64,000 nt of DNA, taken from Diplosphaera chodatii (lineage: Eukaryota > Chlorophyta > Trebouxiophyceae > Prasiolales > Stichococcaceae). The position numbers were made by a program, and so were the translations under genes. The notes below the pieces were generated by a model. That model did no database searches and was not told the DNA's origin. It saw only the letters and a program-made list of their open reading frames with translations. Position 1 is the stretch's first letter; every line of letters starts with the position of its first letter. Location of the stretch: assembly GCA_032358165.1 (NCBI GenBank), contig JAALGY010000014.1, positions 806,001 through 870,000 on the forward strand. The letters are read 5' to 3'. Below, piece by piece: positions 45,901-57,729 of this stretch.

Positions 45901-48298
45901 ATGCGGCAGCAGACCCTACAGCAGTAGAGCGTCGTTGTGTAGATCTGGCGCTGCCAAGCTGCACCTGGAGGGCACGGCGAAGCAGCTGCCGCAGGGTGGG
46001 CCGCAGCCGGCGGGGCGGCCGGCGGCCGTGTCGGCGCTGGCGCTCGAGCGCATCACCCACCTGCGCCAGGCTGTCTTCAAGGTGTTCTGGCTTCGCAGAA
46101 GGTTGTGCTCTGCCAGCTGTGTGGGCAGTGGTTCAGCATCTGGCCTTCCACTGAGCACGGGTTGTGAATGGCACCAAGGCACCTATCACTTCTAACGATC
46201 TTTTTCATGGCTATCACGTCAGCAAAACCTGCACGAACAAACACGGCTTTTGGCATTGAGATTGTGCAGGCGCACTACCAGTACCTGCTCTTCCTGCGCA
46301 ACACCTTCGACAAGGCCGCCGCCAGCGCCGGCACCGGCGCTGCCGCCCGCCGCTTGGCGGACGCCATGTGCCGGGAGTCACGCACCCTGCGCCGCGTGCT
46401 TGATACTGAGGTGAGGCTGGACGGATAACCTTGAGCTGTCAGTGACGAGTATGAGGACTCCAGCAAAGTGAGTCTGGACGGACATTTTAGAGCTGTCAGT
46501 GACGAGTATGAGGACCTCAGGAAAATATGTAGTCCCGGGCCCAAGAGCGGATGAAGCTGCCGTTTTGACAATTTGGCAACAGGTGCGGGAGACGCGGGTG
46601 GTGTGCAAGGGCTGGTCCGACCGGTTGTCGTGGCTGGCGGCCGGCGGCGGCGGCGCCGGCGATGAGGCGCTGCAGCGCGTGCTGATGTCGGTGCACGCTT
46701 GCCTAGAGGGCATCAACACCCCCTTCATGCAGGTCTGAAGGCCCCTGTTCATGCCGCTGTCAAGTGTCTGTGCCATGTAGCAGCACAGGTGTCAGTTGAT
46801 CAGCTTTCCACCAGGCACTGCAGGAACGTGCAAGCTTGCAGACCTTCTGTTCTGCTGCTGATCGCCGAGTGCATGACTGTCAACTGCAGGCGGTGGCAGC
46901 CCTGGAGGACGTCTTCAGGGCTCTGGCGCCCCAGGGGGGCCTGCTGTCACACTCCTCGTCAGCAGAGCAGCTTACGCCACGGTCCCCTACGCGGTCCCCC
47001 TTGCAGGCGGCGTTCATGTCACCGACTGGCTCCCCCAAGGTGGGTGCCATCTCCACTCTCAGCCAGAACCCTGCATTTCATATTGTGTAAGTCAGTGCGC
47101 AGCTACTGCTGCATCGCCTGAGTAGCAGCTTTCCTACCACCTCTCAACGTGGTGCTGATTGAGCCGAAATCTTTTCTGCAGACGCAGTCGCCAGGAAGGC
47201 AGCCCGCGTGGCGCCAGCGCAGCAGCAGTGGCTCACTCAATGCACTGCTGCAGCTGCAGCACTCGCCCCCACGACAGCCGCCGCTGCTGCTGAGGGGCAG
47301 CGCCGCCACTACTGCAGCACTCAGTGCAGCCGGGCAGCGGCTCCTGGGAGCGGGCAGCGGCAGCCTGGGCTTTGCATACCAGCCAGCCGCCGCGCTTCTC
47401 AGGCAGCAGTCTGCACCCTCCAGCCCTGCAGCAGCAGCTGCTGCAGCTGCCGCTGCAGGGGGTGCTGAAGCCGCGGCCAGCTCTGCTGGGTGTTCGCCAG
47501 AGCGGGCGTCACATGGTGGGCCGTCGGCAGCACGGCCTGGCGTCGCGACGCAAGCCCACAAGCTGCTTGGGTCTCCGCAGGCGGCTGCCGATACTGCTGC
47601 TGTGGCTCGTGCTGACTCTGCATCTGGCGCTGACGTGGAGGCTGATCTGCAGTGGCAGCTGCTGGCCAGCCTGCGGCAGTTGGACGAGGTGGGGGTTGTG
47701 ATATTACTGCAACACGCAAGCCGACGGCCTGCAATGCGACCCATTCGCTTTGCTGCCTACACTACATGCACTGTACGCTGCAGCCTCCTTGCCAGCCGTC
47801 AGCTGACACAATTCCCATTCTTTGCTGCGCTGGTATGTGCTGTCACTCGCCTGCGGCTCTTGGACCGATGCTATTGGGCCGCTGCAATCGGCATCACCAG
47901 GACGCCAGATGATTGTTGTCCCTGCTGCAGGCGCGCCAGAACCTGGCAGGGCGTGAGACCGAGCTCGAGGCCATGCGGGCCCGCGTGGCGCTGCAGAACA
48001 GCTACATCGAGAAGCTGGAGGATGCACAGAGCAGCTTTGCAGGTGCGGAGGACATGGCACATTGCAGTGTTGGCAGGCAGATTCCCACTTTGCACGCTGA
48101 GAGGTCCAGCGTGTGCGCCGTGCTTGGTCTGCAGGTGGCGGCGGGTCTCCAGCTCCAGCGGTCGGCAACGGTCCCTCTGGAGCCGTCAGCGCCGCCGGCC
48201 CTGCGCCGCAGCCGGTCGCAGCCGTCAGCGGCAGGACTGCCCCTGGCAGCGGCCGCCTCACAGCGGCAGACTGGGACGCACGGCTGTCCTGGGAATGA
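42956..48298 (+). CDS. Large low-complexity/helical protein, function unknown
   Basis: ATG at 42956 (MSADVSPSGRAGGGPP). The first kilobase encodes disordered Ser/Gly/His/Pro-rich text with RS-like patches (SSRRLSDSSVVSDASG, then SAPHSPRRHSSRDGG). Later exons are helical and Ala-rich: LARERRWRQQRRQLELSHAF (near 44410), AKAAEQAAAAAAAQAAAQ (44909), VSALALERITHLRQAVFKV (46025), AHYQYLLFLRNTFDKAAA (46271), VRETRVVCKGWSDRLSWLAA (46583), AVAALEDVFRALAPQGG (46890) and ARQNLAGRETELEAMRARVA (47931), then IEKLEDAQSS. It probably ends LTAADWDARLSWE, TGA at 48296. Coiled-coil segments suggest a structural, cytoskeletal or scaffold role, which is inference only. I recognise no family. Exon limits between 45,180 and 46,270 are weak, and the model could fuse two genes. 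Confidence 0.55.
46411..46524. repeat. Tandem duplication, two 57-base units, at a splice donor
   Basis: Units 46411-46467 and 46468-46524 both begin GTGAG.CTGGACGGA and share AGCTGTCAGTGACGAGTATG. The first unit starts exactly at the donor after the LDTE exon, so the duplication copied a donor-like site into the intron. Confidence 0.85.
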
Positions 48299-49197
48299 TC
48301 TGTACATTGCCAGCAAGGTATACCTCAAGCATGTGATATGTATCACACTGGGGTCCGCACCGTCAAGGCATCCGCAGGTCAAGATCAGAGCTTGCACCGC
48401 AGCAGGCCGCCTTGGGATCAGCAAGCGCCAGATGCTGTGGAAATATCTGTAGCATGTGCAGTGGCGCATGGCTTCCTCAGCAGCACGTTGTCAGGATTCA
48501 GACGCTCACACCGGCTCAGCAAAGGTGCTGAGCGGGCAGGGTCGCTCCAGATTGCACACCCCGCGGTATGCCACGTGTATGTGGTTTGAGAAATCTATCA
48601 AGGGGTCCTGTGGCGATGTTTGGACTCAGAATGCAACTGCAGCAGTTGACTACAGTGCACAGCAACAGACGGCAGTGGTCAGTGCGGCTTTGGTTGCCAT
48701 TTGCTGTCGTTACATACTCTCCTTGGTATAGCAACCAAGAGATCATCTTCCTTTTCCGAGGAGCATGTCAATGATGCCAGCAGGTTGAGGAGATGTATGT
48801 GAGCCTCATGAGTTAAAGCACATCAATATCTGAAATCATCAGCAGTCATGCATCAACTGCCAGCTCGACATTCATGCAAAAGATCCCAACGTCTGCTGCA
48901 GGCCATCCTAGCCAGACCATTGCCACGTGTGGATCGCCTTCGGCTTTCAGATATGGTCAGCTCGGTTCGGCTTTGGACATTGATCGCTTACACCAGCTGC
49001 CAGACCTTGTAAAGACGACACTCGTCCGTTCTCCCTTGATGATCAATCAGTTGCGTGCGATAGACACCGAGCAGCAGACTCCTGGTACATCGGGTGACCA
49101 AGCAGCACACTTACAGCTGCTAACCGTTCTGCTGCGGTAACTGTGTTTCCCGTCGAGTGACACCGGAAAACAGACGCCCACCAACCACTGCGCCAAC
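48299..49197. other. Intergenic gap
   Basis: No coding exon recognised. Open frames here are short, AT-richer and without motifs. A TGTAA motif at about 49005 could serve the upstream gene, but it is far away. Confidence 0.45.
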
Positions 49198-52100
49198 ATG
49201 CACATGATGAGCAGGATCTCAGCCAACCAGCTGCTGGCCGCCGTTTTGTCCGCCGCCATCGTGGTGGTATCTGTGCGAGGAGCCACTACAACTGCCAGCG
49301 TGCCGGGCTCCGAAGGTGCACATGTGCAGATGGCATTGTAGCTTCGTGCGAAATACATGACGACGGTCAAGGAAACATCCGGGTAGCCAGATCAGAACGC
49401 ATGTAGCCTGAACTCCTTCGCTAAATCTATAACCGTCAAGTAATATGAGTGCAAGTCTGAGGCAAAATCGATGAGCTGCTGGCCTTCAGTGCAGTATTTC
49501 AGGCAGATTTGCAGGCAGAAAGCAAGCCATCGGGACCTTCAGTAACAAGCTGGCGCCTGCTGAATGTTGCGATGCCCTGCTGCACGACTGGAATGCCCAT
49601 GCGCTGTGTATACGCCGCATATATATATGCCCTGTGTGATGTGCTGCAGCCTGGACCAAACAGGCGGAGCAGCCACTCGGCATGCCGCACGCGCCCCTGC
49701 CCTTCCTCATCTCGTCCCATGGCGGCCGCTCACTGTTGCAGGTAAAGGGTGTTTGCTTCAAGGAGGACACCACCTACTGCTACCACCATAGCAAGGTCAA
49801 CCCTTGAGTCAGTCTTCAGGTGGTGGCCCTTCGTATGATCAGTGCGCATCATGACAGGACGGAGAACATACATGCTTGCAATGTCCACAGCAATATGGAA
49901 GTATGAAAACCATGCATATACAAAGGGTTGCACCTTGGACAGGCGAACAGCAGGGGTGCTTCTGCGGCCACGGCTGCTGCAAGTGCGGCCTCAGCCACGG
50001 CAACCGCCGCCGTGCTCGCCTCGGCGGCTTATGGTGTGCATATTGGTTGCGTCCTGGCACGGCATGCCTGTTGCCTTCGTTGCAAGCACACCACGGCCAT
50101 GCGCATGTGTGGATTTGGCTAGCGGCAGCAGCTTTCACAACTCTCTGCCAACAAGGAAATCTTCATTGCCGCAGCGCACAACTTCTACAGTCAAACCCCC
50201 GCCGCTGCGGCCGCCGCTCGCATCGCCGCTACCGCGGCTGCCGACCGAGCAGCTGCAGCAGCGGGTGCTGCAGCTTCCGCAGGCCAGGCACGTTGTCGAA
50301 AGAATGCTGATGTATGGCGAGCACCAGTGCTGTAAGCATGGTCGCAGTGGTTGACAGTGCTTGCTCTGGATGTGCAGGGCATCACGGCGGCGGCCACGGC
50401 AGCAGCGGCAAGCGCTGCAACAACTGCAGCCAAGGCTGTCGCCGCCAACGACACCAGCACAGCAGCGGCCGCCGCCGCTGCGGCCACCAGCAGTGCAGGG
50501 TGCTGTACTCAGACTGTATATGTGGCAGTGCTGAACTGTGCTGATGCCTGCGCCCAGAAAGAACCTTGTCCTTGGGGACCGAATGCACGGTGTCCAATTA
50601 ACCACCGTGCATATCACGTTTTTGATGCAGCTGCGCAGCGAGCGCCGCCGCCGCAGCATCCGGCGCCTCCCCGGCTGCCAGCGCTGCCGCTGCCGCCAGC
50701 GTCACGGCATCCATCTCTGCTGTTGCAGCTGCCACACTAGCCACCGTCGCAGGCTCGTTCGCCGGCGACGCGGCTGCAGCCATCGCCAATGCCGTGGCTG
50801 TCACAAGTGCGAATGTTACGGATCATGCTGGTGGCGTACTGTATGGCCTGTAGCTAAACAGCAGACAAGCAGCTTCGACACCCAGGGCCAGGAACGATAT
50901 GGTGTGCTGCTGATGTCTGGCTCGGCCGAGTGACATGCCACTCTCACAATGATGCTGGCTGACCCTATGGTTCCTCCAGCTGCTGCTACTGCCGCTGGCG
51001 CCAACGCCGGGGGAGCACCCGCCGCCGGCGCTGCTGCCGCCAGCGCCGCAGCAAGCACTGCAGCCGCTGCCAAGGTCAACCCAGCACGAACGATGGCCGC
51101 CATCGCTGGGGCATTCTCACTATGCGTCCGATGTCAAGCCAGCCCAGCATGTTGACCACTGTGCCCATCTGCTGCACCACTCGTCTCGGGGCCGCCGCTG
51201 CAGCCAACACATTGACCTCTGCTTCCCTGCCTCAACAGGGGGAACAGCTCAGGAACAATGCCGCCAGCGCCACGGCCGCAGCCTCGGCGGCGGCTTCCGC
51301 TGCAGCATCGCAGGCAGGGGCCTCGCCTGCCGCCGCTGCATCCGCCGCCGCTGCTGCCGCCGCCTCAGTCAGCGCAGCAGTGGCCTCGATCGTCGAGATC
51401 ACTGCCGACTCCAGTGCGTCCTTGCCTGCCTGTTCTCTGGCTGCCGAGTATGTGCATTTCTGTGCTGGTACACCAGCATGGCTGACACGCAACCTGCAGT
51501 ACGTACCCTAATCTCTTTTTTACAGCTCGACACTGTAGCAGCCTACCTGCACTGCAGACTCAGTACCAGGAATCGTTGGCGCTGCTGTTGCCACCGCTGC
51601 TGCTGTCTCGACAATCACGCAAGCCGTTGCTGATCAGGCTGCTGCTGCGGGGGCAGCACCCTCCGCCGTTGCCGCTGCATCCACTGCTGCCCGCGCCACC
51701 TCAGCTGCCAACATCACTGCCAGTGACTGAACTAAAAGTGGCCTGTAGGGTCGTTGCCTGCAGCCTGCGCTCATATTTGCTGTGCCCTGCCTGCTAACCC
51801 TGCCCTGCGCATCATGCTTTGGTTAGAGCACGCAGACATGGCAGTAGTCCTGGAGGTCAACGCCAATACATGTTATCGAACACAACTCTGCATGTGAGCT
51901 TGAATTGCTGATGTGTGCAACTGCAGCGGAGTCGGTGTTTACCCCGCCTCTCAAGGCACTTGCCGCAACTGCAACGTCAGCTGTAAGTCCATGACCCTGG
52001 GCGTCCTGCTCTTGTTTGCCGATGCACGGGCTTGGCTTTTCAAGAGTCCTTACAAGCGCAGTCCTTGGTGCTACCATCCACATTGTTGCAGCTGCACAAG

Positions 52101-52726
52101 AAGTACTGTAGGGTTGCGCTAGACGGAGATATGCACCTTGATTTCTGTACGTATACCACCTCATTCGCAGGCCACCACTGCCGCCAGTGTTGCCGCAAGC
52201 GCCGGTGCCACCCAGCAGGTGCGGTGTCCATGCCACCTGCAACAAACCATGGCACGGTGCGGGCATGTCTCTAAAGGAAGATCCATGACATGTTCCCCCG
52301 GAGTGCGCCCCCGAGCTGCGCGGCGCTCGAAGCATCACCTGGCAGCCTGACGAGCAGGAACATCGCACGCAGGGCAGCGCCGCTGCCGCCATCGCCGCCG
52401 CTGCCGCCGCTGTCGGCAACGTGACGGTGCCGCCACCGCCGCTGGTCATCCCCAAGGGCGCCCCAGTGCCGGCACAGTCGCCGCCCGCGCCAGGCGTGTT
52501 GCCACACGCCTTTGCAACACACACCCGCAGACCTGTAGCTTCACCTGTGTACATCGCCCGGACTGCAGTCCACAGTGGGACCGTGCAGCTAGCTGTTGCT
52601 GAGGACGTAGCCCTGGGCATGTCTGCAGGCGTCCCGCCGCTGCCCAAGGTGGTGGTCCGCCCGTTTCCCCCTGGCAAACCCTCAGGCGCATATGCAGCAC
52701 GCCCCTGGGTCGCTTTTCAGCCGTGA
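49198..52726 (+). CDS. Secreted, Ala-rich modular protein, copy 1
   Basis: ATG at 49198 (alternatives 49204 or 49207). Exon 1 (49198-49315) is a signal peptide, NQLLAAVLSAAIVVVSVRG. Exon 2 (49650-49741) ends LPFLISSHGGRSLLQ. A run of exons, nearly all Ala with Ser/Thr/Gly, follows: near 49943-50033 (ASAATAAASAASATATAAV), 50378-50500 (ASAATTAAKAVAANDTS), 50636-50815 (AASVTASISAVAAATLAT), 50980-51078, 51250-51418 (SAAASQAGASPAAAAS), 51570-51727 (STITQAVADQAAAAG), 51927-51982, 52170-52219 (ATTAASVAASAGATQQ), 52374-52493 (PPPPLVIPKGAPVPAQSPPA) and 52629-52726 (GVPPLPKVVVRPFPPGKP). Each block has a counterpart in the same order in copy 2. No known domain. Ala-rich helices or silk-like extracellular matrix material is a guess; Ser/Thr/Pro content suggests glycosylation. 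Some exon phases, notably exon 3, were not resolved. Confidence 0.65.
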
Positions 52727-53599
52727 GCCGCCCTGAGACCCATTATCCACGGAGCAAGGAGAGCAGAAGTGCGCATGCACATGAGTCAAGTCTCGGTGCA
52801 GTGCCACCTGTGGTGGTGTGCACGCCACAGAAAATGCAAAGGCGACTCCTATGCATTGGGTGCGCATTGATGAATATTGGAAGTCTGCTGCATTGCTGAT
52901 TATTATGCACTATGAACAGCACTCTCGAGGACACACACACGCACGTGCAATGCTGCGTTGCCAAGTTCTACACAGGCAGCCTGGTTGTTCAATTGCCCAA
53001 AGTGCAACCCTGCTGTACGCCACGCCGCTGCGCTCCCTTGTATCCACCAGTCCTTCCAGGCTGCTACCTGACTGCTCCCGCCAAGTGCTCCCTACTGCAG
53101 CCGGCCAATGCATGCAAGTTGTCATCACACGCACGCAATGGTTGGCTGCAACCCGGTGATGGAAGCCCAGCAGCAGCAACAGGAGCGGCGCCAGCAGCAG
53201 CAGCAACACTACTGACAAAGCATGCAGCTGACTGCCAGTGCATCCCAGAGTCCGACCCTGCTTAGTCAGCACCGACATGTCAGTGCGCCATGCGGCGACT
53301 CCTACCTGATGCGTACAACACCCATTAAATGACCCGTCAAGGGGGTCTGGAGGCATTAGTGATGATCGCCACGTCTGAACCACCAACGATGGCATCAGGC
53401 TGGTCCGAATCCCATCTAGATTCGCCTCTTATCAACAGCTCGTCGCAGGCCTCCTTAGTAGCGTTCCCGTTCCAGCATCAGCAGCATACTGATTTCCGAT
53501 ATATACAGCTGATCCAAACCGACAGCTGTGTGTCGCTAACATTGCCGAAGTCGGGCGCTGGATCAAAGCTGTTTGGGCTTACTGCAAAGCCGCGCCAGA
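52727..53599. other. Intergenic gap between the Ala-rich copies
   Basis: No recognised exon. A GCAGCA-rich patch near 53165-53210 could be a decayed piece of an Ala-rich exon. The rest should be 3' UTR and promoter sequence. Confidence 0.4.
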
Positions 53600-56500
53600 A
53601 TGGGCAAGATGCTGTCCAACCAGCTGGTGGCCGCCGTATTCGCCGCCGCTATCGTGCTGGCTGCGGTGCAGGCCTCAACGGTCAGCATGCCAGCCTCCCA
53701 AGGTCGTGATTCGAGCTCATTCTGACATCTATGCAGCCTAGCTGCCTAAGCTAGCTGTAGCCAGCGGTGGCTCTGCTTCGCTTGATGCAATTGACAGTCA
53801 GAAGCCTGTTGCAGATAAAGCATTTCATCATCAGGAACCTAATCGGTCCGCTATCAAAGCGGGGCATGACAAGCAGGGAATCACCGATGTGCTCCCATAT
53901 CACCGGATGAGCTCAAGCCAGCAGGTTCTACAGCTGCCTGCTGTTGAAGACATGCCAACTGTCCGCAGCCCATCCCTGCACCAATGAAACTCAAAGCTGG
54001 ATGCTCGGGCAAGCTCGGTCGGGCACGTGCGAGTATCCCGGGGGGCATCCTGCACTGCTGCAAGTCTGCTACGCATCTGCCTTCACCGAGATTGTGGGCT
54101 GTGCTGCAGGCACATCGGCGGATGATCTGGCGGAGCAGCTCTTCACCGTCCCACAGCCACCCCTGCCCTTCCTGTTCGCATCCCACGGCCGCTCGTTGCT
54201 GCAGGTGACATTATTGCTCATTTGCTCGACCACGCGTGCTGAATTTCACAATCAGAATGCTTCGACACACTCAATGTGTTCTCTATGTGCAGCATCACCA
54301 CAGCAGGCACCTTGGCAACATTTGTGGCACCTGACTCCAGTACTGTGCCGCACTTTGTGCGCAGACCAGCAGCGGTTCGAGCGCAGCCACGGCAGCCGCA
54401 AGCGCGGCGGCGGGTGCTGCCACCGCTGCTGTGACTGCTGCAGCCACCACCGGTGTGCTTCCCTGGTCGCTGCGCAACTGCTGCATGTGCTGTCTCGCTC
54501 GTCAGTGGCAAGGAACAGGTTCAACCTCTGCATGCATGTTTGGCCAAGTGTGGCTCAGACTGGTCCCACTCCTATACACCATAAATACACCATAAATACA
54601 CCATAAATTTACTGTTGGTCAAGGCAAAGCAGGATGGTTGCAGGCTCTGAGCAACATTAAGGAAGATGTTGCAAGTGTTTGACGAAACCTCTCTCGTGCA
54701 AGCGGTACGCTGTTGCTGCGCTGCAGGGACGAGTGGCTCGGCAGCTGCTGCCGCCGCTGCCTCCGCGGCTGCTGACACGGCGACCGCGGCAGCGACTGCA
54801 GCAGCCACTGCGGGCCAGGTCTGCATGCTAGGCATGAAGTTGCGTGAGCGATATAGCAATGCAGCAATGTTGCGGTGCAGCGACATGTCAGAGTCTCACT
54901 ACTTTGGCGTACTACAAACAGGGTGCTGCAGCGGCATCTGCAGCGGCCGCAGCCAGTGCTGCAACTGCAGCCGCGACCGCTGTGACCAGTGGCAACAGCG
55001 CCGCAGCTGCATCTGCCGCGGCAGCGGCTACCAACAATGCGGGGTGCGCCTCATCATGCGGTAGCACTTCACATTGCCTAATAGGGTTGATTCCCGAATC
55101 TGTGCTGAATGCTCTTGAATCTAGGCTTACAGGGCGCCACCCTGTGCTAGGTGGTAGTACCTTGTTAGTCAACCTCGCAATGTCCGGGGCACTGATCGAA
55201 CCTGGTGTCAACTCTGTGCAGCTGTGCAGCAAGTGCTGCCGCAACAGCGTCTGGGGGCTCTGCAACTGCCGCCGCCGCCGCTGCCGCCAGTGTGACCGCA
55301 ACTATCTCTGCGAATGCGGCAGCAACCGCCTCAGCCACGACTGGCACCGCCGCAGCATCGTCCGCTTCCGCCGTCGCCAGCGCCGTCGCCGTCACAAGTG
55401 CGTCTTGACATCTGCAATGCTGCCAGTACAGCTGATGATCATCGGAACTTGATGACAACACATATACTGCTGTCCGACACAGAGTCTGTGTCGGGAGCAT
55501 ACGAGGGTGCAGCTGGAACTTGCACGGGGTGGTAGCCCCCCTGACAATGCAACGTCGATGATGTGTGCAGCTGCCGCAACTGCTGCTGGCGCGAGTGCCG
55601 TTGGAGCAACCTCTGCTGGCGCCGCTGCATCCACTGCCGCCGCAAGCGCCTCCGCCGCTGCCAGTGCCTCAGCGAGCGGCAACGTACGTATGTCCACATC
55701 CGCGTGCCTGGACCCGCCATCTTTGCCTGTGTACAAGTTTGTGAGGCGACACGCAGTGCAGCACCCCTGTTTTGGTGTTGTTCTGCTGCACGGGACAGCA
55801 ATTAGCCGCCACATACATCTAACGGTTTGATAGCTTGACTTTGGTGCATCTGCCCATGTAGGTGGCCGCCGCTGCTTCTGCTTCCGCCAGCGCCACGGCC
55901 GGCGCCTCGGCTTCCGCTTCCGCTGCTGCCTCGCAGGCCGGTGCCTCCTCCAGCGCTGCTGCTTCCGCTGCCGCCGCCGTCGCCGCCTCCGTCAGCGCCA
56001 CGGTCACCATCATCGTGAACATCGCTGTCACTGCAAGTGCGTCACTTTCGCACAAGCGTCAACTTGCGCAGAGCCACAAGGCTAGCTGTGAGCAGTACCC
56101 ATCATCACCAAGCTGCACGACAGCGTGGTCGCTCCAACAGCTTCAGCTGCAGCGTCATCAAGCGCCATACGTAAGGGTCCAGGCATCTGGCACCGCCCGC
56201 AACAGCAGGTAGTTGCAGCTAGGAAAAGACTCGCGCACCTTGCACACCTTGGACGAAGAACACAACCGTGTTGCATAATCATGGGCTTGGCTGTGCAGGC
56301 GCATCAGCCACTGCCGTCAGCTCCGCCGCCGCCACTGCTTCCGCCGTCTCCTCGGTCACCCAGGCGGTCGCATCTGCTGCTGCTTCCGCCGGAGCCACCA
56401 CCTCTGCCGCCGCCGCATCCACCGCTGCCAGCGCTGCATCCGCCAGTGCATCTGCTGGTAAGTGGGAGTCATATGAACGGAAGCAGACGTGTAGTGCTGG

Positions 56501-57729
56501 GTATACACCTTGTCAGGTGAGTGTGCTTGTCCTCGCTTGTGCATGACTTGCATTCACAGTCTGGTCACGAACGACATACAACAACAACAATGTTGTTCAT
56601 GTATGCCACGAGTGATCGACCACTCCCGCTTAACTGTTCCTACACTGACGGTATGCCTGGCGCTGGAATTGCAGCTGCTACCGGCAACGCCGCTGCTACA
56701 TCAGCGGCTGCTGCAACGGCGACTTCTGCCGTGAGTCATCTCCCCACCTGCTTTGCGACCTGGCTTGCTGACTGGCCACATGCATAACAACTCCAGCTTT
56801 CCGATGAATGACGCTTGTCTGATCTCTCAGCAATCCTGGATCAGCTGCATGCATCTGCATCGGAGGCGCAATCCCCGTGGAGAAGCAGTATATAAGCTGT
56901 TCCAACATCACTGAGTCGTGCTGCACAGGCAACCACATCCGCAGTCAGTGCCGCCAGCGCCGGTGCCAGTGAACAGGTGCAGTGCCAGTTGCACTAAAGC
57001 ACTACATGCAGCTTTGGCTACGTCCCTCATGCATGACTTCGTGTTGCTTTTGACAGATCAAAGGATGCTGTCGCAATGGCTGACCAATCACTGTTTATAT
57101 AGGTCGATCCTGTATACATGGTGCTGCAGACAAGCGTAATCAAGTCAGACCGCTCCTGCTTTGGTATCTACATGCAAAACGATAAAAATTGATCTGTTGC
57201 TTTGCTGCAGGGCAGCGCCGCTGCTGCCTCCGCCGCTGCCGCCGCCGCTGTCGGCAAGGTGCCAGTGCCTCCTGCACCACTGGTCATCCCCAAGGGTGCT
57301 CCTGTGCCCGTCCAGTCGCCGCCCGCACCAGGCGAGCCTTTGTTATTTGGAGGCCAGTCTCGCTCATGCAAACTTTAGATGCGAGCGTTCACTGCAACCC
57401 CACGTGGTGCATCTTCACTGTTCTGCATCTGATGTCCATCTGAGACAGGCATCCTCCAGTGCAGCATCCAGTCTTCAAGTCTTGAATTTGCAGCAACGCT
57501 GTACACATAGTGCATGACCGGCGCCAAGGCTGCAGTGCTCGACCGGGATGTAGTACTGCAGGTCGATGGAATGCATGCCTTGCCTCAGGGTGCCCCTGCA
57601 ATATCTGCAGGTGTGCCGCCGCTGCCCAAGGTGCCGGCCGCCCCCATCCCCGCCGGCATCGCCGCCGGAAAGTACACTGCGCCGCCCTTCCCGCCGGGCC
57701 CGGCCGCGCCCATTACCGGCCGGCGCTGA
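53600..57729 (+). CDS. Secreted, Ala-rich modular protein, copy 2
   Basis: ATG at 53600. Exon 1 (53600 to about 53703) is a signal peptide, NQLVAAVFAAAIVLAAVQAS. Exon 2 (about 54110-54204) reads TSADDLAEQLFTV and LPFLFASHGRSLLQ. Ala-rich exons follow near 54728-54819, 54926-55042 (ASAATAAATAVTSGNS), 55229-55402 (AASVTATISANAAATASA), 55570-55684, 55862-56042 (SAAASQAGASSSAAAS), 56300-56460 (SSVTQAVASAAASAG), 56652-56731, 56929-56975 (ATTSAVSAASAGASEQ), 57211-57331 (PPAPLVIPKGAPVPVQSPPA) and 57611-57729 (GVPPLPKVPAAPIPAGI), stop TGA. Order, exon count and the Pro-rich tail match copy 1, while introns appear unrelated. A purifying constraint on an Ala-rich sequence argues for a real product. Probably secreted to the wall, matrix or a vacuole. 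Function unknown. Confidence 0.65.
54576..54608. repeat. Three tandem copies of an 11-base unit
   Basis: ACACCATAAAT is repeated three times without a gap, within an intron of Ala-rich copy 2. Confidence 0.85.

Noticed and set aside
51823..52677. Minus-strand open frame of 284 codons across the Ala-rich gene
   Set aside because: Antisense of GC-rich Ala exons gives long Gly/Ala/Arg frames by codon structure; no domain or splice support.
53165..53210. A further Ala-rich exon between the two copies
   Set aside because: Short GCA run without splice sites or a partner in the paired alignment; at most a decayed piece.
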